Assembly (NCBI RefSeq): GCF_007970665.1
Contig: NZ_CP042430.1
Location: 4,712,001-4,776,000, forward strand
Reading direction: 5' to 3'
Length of the DNA stretch: 64,000 bases
Origin: Baekduia soli
GTDB lineage: Bacteria; Actinomycetota; Thermoleophilia; Solirubrobacterales; Solirubrobacteraceae
Positions within the stretch are counted from its first letter, which is position 1. Each line of letters opens with the position of its first letter. A model generated the notes under the pieces. The model ran no database searches. It saw only the letters and a list, made by a program, of their open reading frames with translations, and was not told the DNA's origin. Below are positions 42,973-52,080 of the stretch, piece by piece. The position numbers were made by a program, and so were the translations under genes.

Positions 42973-44392
42973 GGCGTGGTGTCCGTGGATCGCTGCGTCT
43001 TCGGCGTGTTCGTGCCCTGGTTGCCCGGGACGTTGCCGATGACCTGCCTGCCGGCCGTGAACGGCTCGTTGCCGGCCTCACACTCCTTCGTCTGCCCGGG
43101 CATCGCCGTGTTCGGGTAGGGGTTGGAGTGCAGGTAGTTGTCGCGCGTCGGGCCGGCGGCGGGGGCCGAGGCGGGCGAGCCCTCGTTGTTGGGGCCCTGC
43201 GGCGTGGCGACGATCGTGAAGCGCTGCGCGGTGCCGTTGGCGTCCCCTGGCTCAGCAGCGAGGCGCCGTTGCGGAACAGCAGGGTCCAGTAGTTGCAGAC
43301 CGTCTGCGACGGCGTGATGGCGGTGAACAGCGGGTTGGCGATCTGCGCGGTCGAGGTGAGGTCGTGCACGCCGAGCGTGACGAGCGGGTCCTCGGCGAAG
43401 CGCTGCAGCGCGGCGAACGTCGGCTTGAGCTCCTGGTTGAGCGCGACGGAGCGCTTGAGCGCCGGCGTGCCGGCGGTGAGCGCCGCGGCCAGGTCGCCCG
43501 CCGAGGCCGACAGCGCGCGGACGCCCGGGCGCAGGTCGCGGAAGAGCGCCTCGCTGTTGGCCAGGAACGGGCGCTGCTTGGGCAGCTCGGCCGTCGCGGT
43601 GTCCAGGGCCGCCGGCCCGCCGCTGATCGAGTCCTGCAGGTAGGGGCGCGCGACCGACGACAGCGCGCCGAACGTGGTGTCCAGGTTGCGCAGCAGGGCC
43701 GCCTGGGTCTCGGCGACGGGGGCGACGATCGCCGCGGTGGCGCCCAGCGACTCGAAGAACCGGCCGAGCTTGGTCCGCCGGTCGGCGAGGTTGGCCGCCG
43801 CCGGGGTGAGCTGGGTCAGCAGCGGGTTGAGGGCCTGGATGGCCTCGTGGAGGTCCTGGCCGCGGCCGGCGAGGCCGTCGCCGAAGCCCAGCAGCTGCTG
43901 CTGGATGGCCGCGCGCGTCTTGTCGTCGAAGGTGCTGAGGAACTCGTCGAACTCGACCGGCGCGGGCGTCGCCTGGCGCAGCGGGATCGTGGCGCCCTCG
44001 GGGAAGCCGTCGGGCGACGTGCCCTTCGTGATCTGGACGTACTTGAGCCCGAGCGCCGACTTGGGCCGCACGAGGATCGTGGAGTCCTTGGGCAGCGGCT
44101 TGACGGTGGTCTCGAGCTTGAGGTGCAGCTGCGCGATGATCCGCCCGTCGGCCAGGCGCTTGGGCGTGATGCCGTCGACGACCCCGACGCGCGTGCCCCC
44201 GATGCGCACCTCGTTGCCCCTGACGAGGTTCGCGCCGCTGGGGACGTCGGCGTCCAGCTGGTAGGTCGGGACGAACGGCAGGCCGTTGTTGGCGTTGTAG
44301 GCCAGGAAGACCGCCACGAGCACCACGAGCGTGGTGGCCGCGCCGATGAGGATCGGGTTCGCCGCGATGGAGGCCGAGCCGCGTCGCCGCAT
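42969..44392 (-). CDS. Mce protein 3 of the operon (MlaD-like), frameshift near the C-terminus
   Basis: ATG 44392 opens MRRRGSASIAANPILIGAATTL (transmembrane). The MCE domain follows (YQLDADVPSGANLVRGNEVRIGGTRVGVV). The frame reads to GASLLSQG and breaks at the C run 43244-43247. With one base added it continues DANGTAQRFTIVATPQGP and ends TQRSTDTTP, with the stop overlapping the next ATG (474 residues). The C-terminal Cys (QTVCNYW, KECEAG) may pair. Confidence 0.82.
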
Positions 44393-46010
44393 CAGCCCCC
44401 AGGAGGTAGTCGAGGAGGGTCGAGGCGGCGCCGGAGGACGGCGTGGCGGGCGAGGCCGAGGAGGCGGGCGTCGTGCCCGACGAGACGGGCGCCGCCGCGG
44501 TCGCGGTGCCCTTCGCCCGCGGCGACCCACCCGGCAGGACGCTGGCGGGCAGGTCGATCCGGCTCGGGGTGCCCGTGGCGCTCGAGCTCTTCGGCGTGGT
44601 CGCCGGGGCGCCGTCGGCGGCCTGCAGCAGGTTGGGGTCCAGGCCCTTGGCCACGGCCTCCTGGCGGGCCAGGGCGGGGCTGCGGCCGGCGGCGATCTCC
44701 CGGTCGACCGAGGCGACGGTCGGCGTGGAGGTGGCCGCGGTCCTCGCCGAGGCCGCGCTCGCCGAGGCGGGGGCCGGCCAGCGCGCGCTGCAGCCCGCGC
44801 CCGGGTTGGCCGCGGCGTTGTACTGCGAGCACGTCGTCACGACCAGCGCGGCGCGCAGGTAGTGGCCGATCGAGTCATAGCCGTTGGTCGCGGCGGCCTG
44901 GAAGTACAGGAGGTCCATGAGCCGCTCGATCCCGCCCGTGTCCCTCAGACTGGTCAGCAGCAGGTTCAGGTTGCGCGTCAGCGGCTTGGCCTGGCCGGCG
45001 AACGTGCGCAGATCGCCGACGATCGGCCTGCTCTTGATGAGCGCCTGGTCGCCGACGTCGGCGGCGTCGCCCAGCGTCTGCAGCGCCGGGATCCCGGCCT
45101 GGCTGAACGGGCCGAGCTCCTTGATGAAGCGGTTGATGGACGGGGCCGACGACCCGAGGTCGGTGAGCACCGGCGTCATCTGGTCGGCCAGGCCCCCGAG
45201 GCGCTGCATCGTCGGCTTGAGCTGGCGCAGGAAGGCCGGGAGCTTCTGGATGTTGCGCTCGAGGTCGCCGCGCCGCTCGGCGGTCGCGACCGCGGTCGTG
45301 TTGGCCTTGGACACGAAGTCGGCGACCTTGGCGCGATCGCGTGCCAGCGGTGCGAGCACCTTGTCGCCGTTCGTCGCCAGATCGGCGAGCACCTTGTTCT
45401 GCTCGGCGAGGATCGCCAGGACCTGGTCGGTCTGCTGGAGCGCCGGGTCGGCCTGCCGGATGGCCTGGCGCAGCTCGTCGCCGTTGGCGGCCAGGCCCGT
45501 GCCGAGCTCGTTGATGATGACCGACAGCCGCTCGCGATAGGGCAGCCGCATGATGTTGCCGACGAGGTCGAGGTCGATCGGCTTCGTGTTCTGCGAGGCG
45601 GGGAGCAGGTACTCGCCCTTGCCGGGCCCCGAGCGGATCTTGTCCAGCGCGGGCGCGGCCGGGTCGCCGTCGGCGCGCGGCTGGGTCGGCGTGCACTCGA
45701 CGTAGCGCTCGCCGATCAGCGACTGCGGGCGGATCGTGCAGGTGGCGTCCTTGCGGAAGTCCTGGAAGCCGGGCTCGGTGATGTCCAGGACGACCGCGGC
45801 CTTGTTGTCGGGCGTGACGTCCAGCGCGCCGATCTTGCCGACCCGCACGCCGGAGATCTTGACGTCCTCGCCGGGGATGACGGTGAAGGCGTTGGCGAAG
45901 ATCGCGCGGACGCGGTATGAGCCCTTCGTGTCCCCCGCCCCCGTGCCCAGGACGAGCACGACGCCGGCGGCGCACAGGGCGATGGCGATGGCGATCAGGC
46001 GCCGGGTCAT
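44392..46010 (-). CDS. Mce protein 2 of the operon (MlaD-like), frameshift at the last codons
   Basis: ATG 46010 opens MTRRLIAIAIALCAAGVVLVLG (transmembrane) and the MCE domain (YRVRAIFANAFTVIPGEDVKISGVRVGKI, ERYVECTPTQP). A Ser/Thr/Ala-rich tail ends ASTLLDYLLG. The frame then fails to stop unless one base is added to the C run 44396-44400, which gives LLGG-stop in a TGATG overlap with the next start (539 residues). Confidence 0.82.
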
Positions 46011-47347
46011 GGGCCGGGCGGGACGATGCTCGGGTCGCAGTCCGAGCCCTCGGGGGTGTACGGGTTGGAGCCGTCGGCGGCGGTCTGGGTGGCCGAGCCC
46101 GGGCAGCGCCGGACCTTGCCGGCCTCCAGGCCGGTGACGCGCTGGCTCGCCGGCAGCGGGTTCAGCGTCCGGGTGCCCGACGGGCTCGTCGTGAGCTGGA
46201 AGGCGCCGACGAGCGGCGAGATGCGGGCGAAGTGGCCGTTGGCGTCGTAGTTGGCCGTGGTCTGGCCGAAGTCGCGGAACCAGCCGATGAGGTCGGGCGC
46301 GTAGGGCCGGATGAACTGGAGCACCGGCGTGCCCTGGCGCAGCCCGGCGATCGTGTGCTGGAACGCCGGGCCCGCGACCCTGGTCAGCCGCGGCTGCTTC
46401 TTGAGCAGGTCGATGAGGTCGTTGTCGACCCCCGGCCTGCTGATGAGCGTGCTCAGGTCGTCGATCGTCGGCTGGGCGCCGGTGACCAGCGGGCGCAGCC
46501 GGCGGAAGAACGGCGCGAGCTTGGGCGCGACGGGCTTGCTGGCGTCGACGAGCTTGTCGAGGTCGTCCAGCGTGGACCGCAGGTCGACGAACGTGCTGTT
46601 GGCGTTGCGCAGCGTGCTCGGCAGCGACGTCAGCGCCTGGTCCAGCGACGCGCTCTCGGAGCCGATCGCGCCCGACGCCGCGTTCGCGTTGGCCACCAGG
46701 CCCGAGAGGTCGTCGCGCCGCTCGGCCAGCGCGGTGGTCGCCCGCGCGGTGTAGGTGACGAAGTCCTGCAGCGACTGCTGGTCGCGGGTGAGCTCGTTGA
46801 CCAGGCGCGAGGTCGTGCTCAGCGCCGGGTTGAAGTACTTCAGCGCCTCGTTGGCCTGGGCGCCCTTGCCCGCGTACTGGGTCGCCGAGCCCTTGATGAC
46901 GTCCTGCAGCGCCTTGCGGGTCCGGGGGTCCAGCGTGTCGAAGAGCTGGTCGAGGTCCACGGGCGCCGTCGTGCGGTCCAGGGCCAGCGTGGCGCCGTCG
47001 TCGAGCTTGGGCGCCGAGTTGGGCCCGGGGCTCAGCGCGATGTAGCGGTTGGCCACGCCCGACAGCGAGCCGGCGCGGATCTGCGCGGTGGTCCCCTGGT
47101 GCAGCGGCGCGTAGGGCGCGTCGACCTGGATCCGCACGCGGGCCAGGTTGTCGGGCGTGAGCTTGATCTCGGCCACCCGGCCGATGCGCCGGCCGCCGAT
47201 CTGCACGTCGTTGTCCTTGACGAGCTGGCCCGCGTTCTGGAAGAGCAGCGTGTACTCGTGCCCGCTGCGGCCGGTCAGCAGCAGCACGGCGACGACCACC
47301 ACCGCCGCCGCGATCGCCGCGAGCGCGAGGCCGCGGGCGGGCGTCAT
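46007..47347 (-). CDS. Mce protein 1 of the operon (MlaD-like)
   Basis: This intact 446-residue protein starts at ATG 47347 after a 123-bp gap from the ATPase. A transmembrane helix (LALAAIAAAVVVVAVLLLTG) is followed by a clear MCE domain (HEYTLLFQNAGQLVKDNDVQIGGRRIGRV, NRYIALSPGP). The helical region (150-330) contains repeated LS.L..A. and DL..L patterns. It overlaps the next gene by ATGA. Family knowledge: MCE domains form a ring over the permease for lipid import. Confidence 0.87.
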   Translation of the reverse strand: MTPARGLALAAIAAAVVVVAVLLLTGRSGHEYTLLFQNAGQLVKDNDVQIGGRRIGRVAEIKLTPDNLARVRIQVDAPYAPLHQGTTAQIRAGSLSGVANRYIALSPGPNSAPKLDDGATLALDRTTAPVDLDQLFDTLDPRTRKALQDVIKGSATQYAGKGAQANEALKYFNPALSTTSRLVNELTRDQQSLQDFVTYTARATTALAERRDDLSGLVANANAASGAIGSESASLDQALTSLPSTLRNANSTFVDLRSTLDDLDKLVDASKPVAPKLAPFFRRLRPLVTGAQPTIDDLSTLISRPGVDNDLIDLLKKQPRLTRVAGPAFQHTIAGLRQGTPVLQFIRPYAPDLIGWFRDFGQTTANYDANGHFARISPLVGAFQLTTSPSGTRTLNPLPASQRVTGLEAGKVRRCPGSATQTAADGSNPYTPEGSDCDPSIVPPGP

Positions 47348-47470
47348 CGCGCCACCCCGGCGGGGCGGCGGTCAGCCCGCGTGCGGCGGGGCGCGGCGGT
47401 CGGCGGGATGTCGGGCGGCGAGGGCAGGGCGGGGTGTCGTGGTCGGGACCAGGTGCGCGGCGGGTGCCGC

Positions 47471-48406
47471 TCACTCCATGCCCAGCGGCCCCTGGGACTC
47501 GCCGGACAGGAACTGGCGCACGAAGGCGTTCTCGGAGTTGAAGAGCTCCTCGGCCGGGCCGGACTCCACGATGCGGCCCTTCCACAGCACGCTGATGTAC
47601 TCGGCGACGCGGCGGGCGCTCATGATGTCGTGCGTGATCACCGTGTAGCAGCCGCCGTTCTCCTCGTGGATCTCCTGGATGAGCTCGCACAGCAGCGCGG
47701 TGCGGACCGGGTCCAGCCCGGAGTCCGGCTCGTCGAAGAGCACGATGTCGGGGTCGAGCACCAGCGCACGGGCGAAGCCGGCGCGCTTGCGCATCCCGCC
47801 CGACAGCTCGTTGGGCATCTTGTCCTCGGAGTGGCCGAGGCCGACCTCGCCCAGGCGACGGCGCACGATGTCGAGGATCTCCTCCTCGGACTTGTCGGTG
47901 TGCTGGCGCAGCGGGAACGCGACGTTGTCGATGAGGTTCATCGAGCCGAACAGCGCGCCGTCCTGGAAGAGCACGCCGAACTTCTTGCGCATCTCGAACA
48001 GCTCGTCGTCGGTCATGTTCGGCACCGACGCGCCGTGGACGAGCACGTCGCCCTCGTCGGGGTACAGCAGGCCGACCATGTGCTTGATGCACACCGACTT
48101 GCCCGTGCCCGAGGGGCCGAGGATCATCGAGATCTTGCCCTCGGGCAGGCCCATGTTCAGGCCGCGCAGGATCTTGTTGCGCCCGAAGGCCTTGTGGACG
48201 TCGACGAACTCGACGGCGTCGGGGACGCCGGTCGGGCGGTTCAGGCCGGTGTGCCACTGGTACTCGTCGGCGTCGGCGCCCGCGGGCGGCGCCTCGCGCA
48301 CGACTGAGGCGCGCACGGGCCGGTCGTCGGCCGGGCGGTCGGCGCCGGCGGCCGGCGGCGCGCCCGTGCCGTCGCCGTCGCGGGGATCTCGTGGGGTCTC
48401 GGACAT
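47471..48406 (-). CDS. mkl: Mkl/MceG-type ABC ATPase encoded inside the mce operon
   Basis: This 311-residue ATPase powers lipid transport through the YrbE/Mce complex. It has a 60-residue disordered N-terminal extension, then VEFVDVHKAFGRNKILRGLNM, Walker A GPSGTGKSVCIKHM (97-110), GVLFQDGALFGSMNLIDNVAFPL (Q-loop), signature NELSGGMRKRAGFARAL, Walker B DIVLFDEPDSGLDP and VITHDIMSARRVAEYI (H-loop). In mycobacteria the ATPase mceG is unlinked. Here it lies between the permeases and mce genes, as in Gram-negative mla loci. Confidence 0.92.
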   Translation of the reverse strand: MSETPRDPRDGDGTGAPPAAGADRPADDRPVRASVVREAPPAGADADEYQWHTGLNRPTGVPDAVEFVDVHKAFGRNKILRGLNMGLPEGKISMILGPSGTGKSVCIKHMVGLLYPDEGDVLVHGASVPNMTDDELFEMRKKFGVLFQDGALFGSMNLIDNVAFPLRQHTDKSEEEILDIVRRRLGEVGLGHSEDKMPNELSGGMRKRAGFARALVLDPDIVLFDEPDSGLDPVRTALLCELIQEIHEENGGCYTVITHDIMSARRVAEYISVLWKGRIVESGPAEELFNSENAFVRQFLSGESQGPLGME

Positions 48407-48413
48407 GACGTGG

Positions 48414-49211
48414 TCAGCCTCCGATCGGCGCCCTGGGGTTGGCGCCCCAGAACACCTGGGTCCCGAGCATGCCTATGAGGTGCACCAGGACGATGTTCAA
48501 CACCATGGATTTCGCGGTCGCCGTTCCCACGCCCACGGGTCCCCCGCCCGCGTGATAGCCGTAGTAGCAGCCGACGAGGACGATGGCCGTCGCCATGACC
48601 ATGCCCTTGATGACGCTGTAGAGCAGGTCTGGAGGGTTCTGGAACATCCAGAAGATGAGCGAGAAGCCGCCCGATGACACCTCCCCGATCTGCTGCACGA
48701 CCGCGAGGTAGCTGGCGAAGAAGCCGGCGCCGACCGCCGACATGTACATGAAGGGCAGCACGAGCCACGATGCCAGCAGGCGGGTCGCGCAGAGGAAGAG
48801 GACCGAGTCGATGCCCATGACCTCCAGGGCGTCGATCTCGTCGGAGATCCGCATGGAGCCCAGCTCGGCGACGATGCCCGTGCCGACCTTGGCCGACATC
48901 ATGTAGCCGAAGCCGTAGGGCACGATCTCGCGCAGGTCGCACCAGGCCGCGAACACGCCGGCGTAGGCGGGTGCGCCCTGCGCGCGCGTGAAGTACGCGC
49001 CCTCGATGCCGCACTGCAGGCCGACGATGAAGACCAGGCCCCAGATGACGATCGTCGAGCCCAGGATGAGCACGCCGCACTGGCGCAGCGTCTCGCCGAA
49101 GAAGTGCAGCACCCGCAGGCTGTAGACCTGCCCGAGGACCTTGCCGCAGAACTTCGCGATCTCCCCGAACGACGTGATCCACTCGCGCGGAAGGGCGAGC
49201 CAGCCACCCAC
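48414..49211 (-). CDS. YrbE/MlaE-family permease B
   Basis: This 265-residue permease starts at GTG 49211, overlapping the TAG of the first permease (TAGTG). Family motifs are VPYGFGYMMSAKVGTGIVAELGSMRISDEIDALEVMGID, the MlaE coupling-helix region, and about five transmembrane helices (ILGSTIVIWGLVFIVGLQ, SVLFLCATRLLASWLVLP, FMYMSAVGAGFFASYLAV, VIKGMVMATAIVLVGCYYG). It pairs with the first YrbE protein as the inner-membrane lipid permease heterodimer. Confidence 0.9.
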   Translation of the reverse strand: MGGWLALPREWITSFGEIAKFCGKVLGQVYSLRVLHFFGETLRQCGVLILGSTIVIWGLVFIVGLQCGIEGAYFTRAQGAPAYAGVFAAWCDLREIVPYGFGYMMSAKVGTGIVAELGSMRISDEIDALEVMGIDSVLFLCATRLLASWLVLPFMYMSAVGAGFFASYLAVVQQIGEVSSGGFSLIFWMFQNPPDLLYSVIKGMVMATAIVLVGCYYGYHAGGGPVGVGTATAKSMVLNIVLVHLIGMLGTQVFWGANPRAPIGG

Positions 49212-50053
49212 TACCTGATCACCGTGATCTCGGGATGCGTGGCCAGCAGGGTCTGGGTGAAGACGTAGTTGAACGCGAAGACGCCCAGGAAGGTGATGAC
49301 GACGGCCTGGTTGACGGCCTTGCCGACGCCCTCGGCGCCGCCCGAGGCGGTCATCCCCTTGTAACAGCAGACGATCGCGGTGATCGCGCCGAACATGGTG
49401 CACTTCAGCAGCGAGCCCCACAGGTCGGTCGTCGACGCGTTGGTGAAGAACGTCGCCCAGAACTCGCCGAGCGGCGCGCCGTTGACCAGCATCGCGATCA
49501 GGCCGCCGGCGACGCCGAAGATGATGGCGAACACGTCGAACAGTCCGGTCACCAGCATGAGCGCCAGGAAGCGCGGCACGACGAGGTTCTTGACCGGATC
49601 GACGCCGAGCACCTGCAGCGCGTCGAGCTCCTCGCGGATCTTGCGCGCGCCGAGGTCGGCGGTGATCGCCGTGCCGGCCACGCCCGCGACGATGATGGCG
49701 CACACGAACGGTGCGAACTCGCGGATGACGGCGAGCACGAAGAAGCCGCCGAGGCGGTCGATGGCGCCGAACAGGATGAGGAAGTTGGCGGCCTGGAGGC
49801 CGGGGGCGCCGTAGGAGACGGCCACGGTGGAGATGAGCAGCGGCAGCCAGCAGAGCCGCAGCGCGAAGAGGAACTGCCCCACGAACTCGCTGCCGTAGGG
49901 ATACGGCGGGCGCAGGGCCGACACCAGGGTCTTCCCCGTCAGGATCATCATGTCGCCTACTTCTTCGAGCAGGCTCTTCGCCGGGGCGAATGCCCGATCG
50001 GCAACCGTGCTGACCACGCGGTCTGGGACCTCTCCTTCCACCACCTTCGGCAC
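49211..50053 (-). CDS. YrbE/MlaE-family permease A
   Basis: This 280-residue permease probably starts at GTG 50053 (VPKVVEGEVPD), with a longer open frame upstream lacking conservation. Motifs REFAPFVCAIIVAGVAGTAITADLGARKIREELDALQVLGVDP (with the E-E-x-D-A-L coupling helix) and five hydrophobic helices define the MlaE family. It is the first gene of the mce run. The 145-bp gap to the divergent lipoprotein holds the promoter region. Confidence 0.9.
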   Translation of the reverse strand: MPKVVEGEVPDRVVSTVADRAFAPAKSLLEEVGDMMILTGKTLVSALRPPYPYGSEFVGQFLFALRLCWLPLLISTVAVSYGAPGLQAANFLILFGAIDRLGGFFVLAVIREFAPFVCAIIVAGVAGTAITADLGARKIREELDALQVLGVDPVKNLVVPRFLALMLVTGLFDVFAIIFGVAGGLIAMLVNGAPLGEFWATFFTNASTTDLWGSLLKCTMFGAITAIVCCYKGMTASGGAEGVGKAVNQAVVITFLGVFAFNYVFTQTLLATHPEITVIR

Positions 50054-50183
50054 GCCCCGCTTCTCTTCGGGGCCTCCCACCGGCGGCCAGTGTATGGGAC
50101 CACTTCGGCGGGTGGCAAACGGGAACCGGGCGGCCCCCGCACCCCGTCGAATTCGACCCGCGGCCCACCGCACCTCCCTCTGG

Positions 50184-50189
50184 TACGGT
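50184..50189 (+). promoter_or_regulatory. Extended -10 box (TGGTACGGT) of the lipoprotein gene
   Basis: CTCTGGTACGGT at 50178-50189 repeats the 12 bases found before the TPP riboswitch at 24880-24891. It ends 9 nt before the GTG start. Confidence 0.4.
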
Positions 50190-50198
50190 CAGCGCGCA

Positions 50199-50810
50199 GT
50201 GGAGGGGTCCCGGAGAGGATGGCGGTCGGCCTGCGCCGTCGCGGCGGCGTCGGGCGCGCTCGCCGTGGGCTGCGGCGGCGGTGAGCGCCAGGACGCCAAC
50301 GAGCCCGCCGGCACGTTCAAGGTGGCGGTCACCGACGCCTCGTTCCCCGAGCGCCAGAGCATCGCCGGCAGCTCGACGATGCGGGTCACGGTCCGCAACG
50401 CCGACACCCGGACGATCCCCGACATCGCGGTGACGATCACCGCCGACGACGCCGAGGGCGGCGGCGGCTTCACGAGCCGCTCGGCCGACGCCGGGCTCTC
50501 GGATCCGACCACCCCGCTGTGGATCGTGGACTCCGAGCCGCGCGGGGGCGGCACGGCCTACGTCAGCACGTGGGCCCTCGGGCCGCTGCCGGCCGGGCAG
50601 ACCCGCTCCTTCGTGTGGCGCGTGACCCCCGTCGTCGCGGGCTCGCACACCCTCCGCTACCGCGTCGCCGCCGGGCTCAACGGCCGCGCGCGCGCCCAGA
50701 CGCCGTCCGGCGACGACCCGTCGGGCGTGTTCCGCGTGATGGTGTCGCGCACCCCGCCGCAGGCCACGGTGGACCCGAAGACGGGCGACGTCGTGACCGC
50801 GAGCCCCTAG
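50199..50810 (+). CDS. Secreted lipoprotein with a beta-sandwich domain
   Basis: This 203-residue protein probably starts at GTG 50199. The signal peptide (WRSACAVAAASGALAVGC) ends in a lipobox with Cys at about residue 28. The body is an all-beta, Ig/CARDB-like domain (FKVAVTDASFPERQSI, MRVTVRNADTRTIPDIAVTI, RSFVWRVTPVVAGSHTLRYRVAAGL). Such domains appear in envelope proteins and binding lipoproteins. It is divergent from the mce operon, but no functional link is proven. Confidence 0.65.
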   Translation: MEGSRRGWRSACAVAAASGALAVGCGGGERQDANEPAGTFKVAVTDASFPERQSIAGSSTMRVTVRNADTRTIPDIAVTITADDAEGGGGFTSRSADAGLSDPTTPLWIVDSEPRGGGTAYVSTWALGPLPAGQTRSFVWRVTPVVAGSHTLRYRVAAGLNGRARAQTPSGDDPSGVFRVMVSRTPPQATVDPKTGDVVTASP

Positions 50811-50817
50811 CGGGCGC

Positions 50818-52068
50818 CTACTTCGGCAGGCGCGGCGCGATGATCCGGTAGGCCTTGAGCCCGAGGCCCAGGCGCTCGCGGTCCTCGGAGAGCATCGGGT
50901 CCAGCCCCGTGAGCTCCTTCACGCGCTCCAGGCGGTAGGCCACGGTGTGGCGATGCGCGTAGATCGCCGAGGCGGTCGCGTTCATGTTGCAGTTCTGCTC
51001 GAGGTAGGACTCGAGGGTGCCGACGAGGTCGGTCCGGTACTGGTCGTCGTAGCGCACGATCGGCGCGACGGTGTCCTCGTAGAAGGACCGGACCTCCTCC
51101 GGGTGGCTGGCCAGCACCCGGAACAGCAGCCGGTAGGTGCCCGTGCCGATGTCCTGGACGCCGTCCCAGCCCCCGCCGGTGGGCGGGTTCTGCCTCAGGA
51201 CGTCGAGGACCAGCTCGGCCTCCTGGATGGCGCGCGGCAGCTCGGCCGGGTCGGAGTAGAAGCTCGAGACGCCGACCGTGCCGTGCCGGCGCAGGCGGGT
51301 GGCCAGCGCGCGGGCGCGGGCCGTCGTCGTGTCCGGGGCGTCGTCGCCGCCGGTGCCCGGCAGGATCGCGTAGACGCGGCCGTCCAGATGCTCGGCCAGC
51401 GCGCCCGGCTCGTCGCCGGTGATCGTCGCGATGACGTGGCGCGGGCGGTCGGTCGTCAGCTCGGCGCACAGCACGACCGCGCCGCGGGCCAGGTCGCAGC
51501 CCAGGCGGGCCGCGCGCCGCACGACCTCGCGCGGCTCGAGGTCGGGCCGGGAGCGCAGGTCCTCCAGGAAGGAGCCGCGCAGGTTCTGCTCGACCTCCTC
51601 CTTGGCCTCCTCCACGGCGACCTCGGTGAGGCAGGCGACCGCCGCGAGGTGCAGGAAGTCGGCCGCCTCGGGCGAGGGGCCCGGGTGGCCGGGATCCGTG
51701 GAGCGCAGGAGCACCACGGCGCCGACGACGTCGTCGCCGGACTGGATCGGCACCTCGGCCGCGAGGCCCTCGGGCACCGGCGAGGGCCGGTCGCCGATGC
51801 GGTCGACGACGTAGCGCCGGACGTCCTCGAGCGTCTGCTCGCGGACCCCGTGCTCGCCGCCGGCCCCCGCCGCGGCGTCCAGCCTCGGGACGATGATCGC
51901 GACAGGCGCCCCGGCCGCCTCGGCGGCCAGGGCGGCCACCTGCTGGAGGCCGTCGCCGCCGAGCACGGCGTCCACCATCCGCAGGTGCACCTGTCGCAGT
52001 CGCTCGACCAGCGACCCGGTCGGTGAGGCGGCGGCTGCCGCCCCGCGGTCCTCCGCCGCCTCACCCAT
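50818..52068 (-). CDS. PucR/CdaR-type transcriptional regulator with GAF-like domain
   Basis: This 416-residue regulator starts at ATG 52068, 12 nt after the PII gene. N-terminal residues 20-190 resemble a GAF domain (MVDAVLGGDGLQQVAALAA, APVAIIVPRLD, PIQSGDDVVGAVVLLRS). The middle has the GGDEF-like CdaR region, and the C-terminus carries the PucR helix-turn-helix (LVGTLESYLEQNCNMNATASAIYAHRHTVAYRLERVKELTGLDP, in pieces). PucR regulators often control purine or nitrogen catabolism. Its position suggests that it, not GlnD, is the regulatory output of this nitrogen operon. Confidence 0.88.
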   Translation of the reverse strand: MGEAAEDRGAAAAASPTGSLVERLRQVHLRMVDAVLGGDGLQQVAALAAEAAGAPVAIIVPRLDAAAGAGGEHGVREQTLEDVRRYVVDRIGDRPSPVPEGLAAEVPIQSGDDVVGAVVLLRSTDPGHPGPSPEAADFLHLAAVACLTEVAVEEAKEEVEQNLRGSFLEDLRSRPDLEPREVVRRAARLGCDLARGAVVLCAELTTDRPRHVIATITGDEPGALAEHLDGRVYAILPGTGGDDAPDTTTARARALATRLRRHGTVGVSSFYSDPAELPRAIQEAELVLDVLRQNPPTGGGWDGVQDIGTGTYRLLFRVLASHPEEVRSFYEDTVAPIVRYDDQYRTDLVGTLESYLEQNCNMNATASAIYAHRHTVAYRLERVKELTGLDPMLSEDRERLGLGLKAYRIIAPRLPK

Positions 52069-52080
52069 CGACCGGATCTC

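Noticed and set aside
37537-44400. Phase-variable (slippage) control of the mce/MMPL operon
   Set aside because: The runs are only 4-5 bases, shorter than usual slippage tracts, and all five deviate in the same direction. Sequencing error explains them more simply.
42969-48257. A 1762-codon open frame on the minus strand
   Set aside because: It chains parts of the ATPase region in the wrong frame with two Mce genes because of one-base losses. The individual Mce genes explain it.
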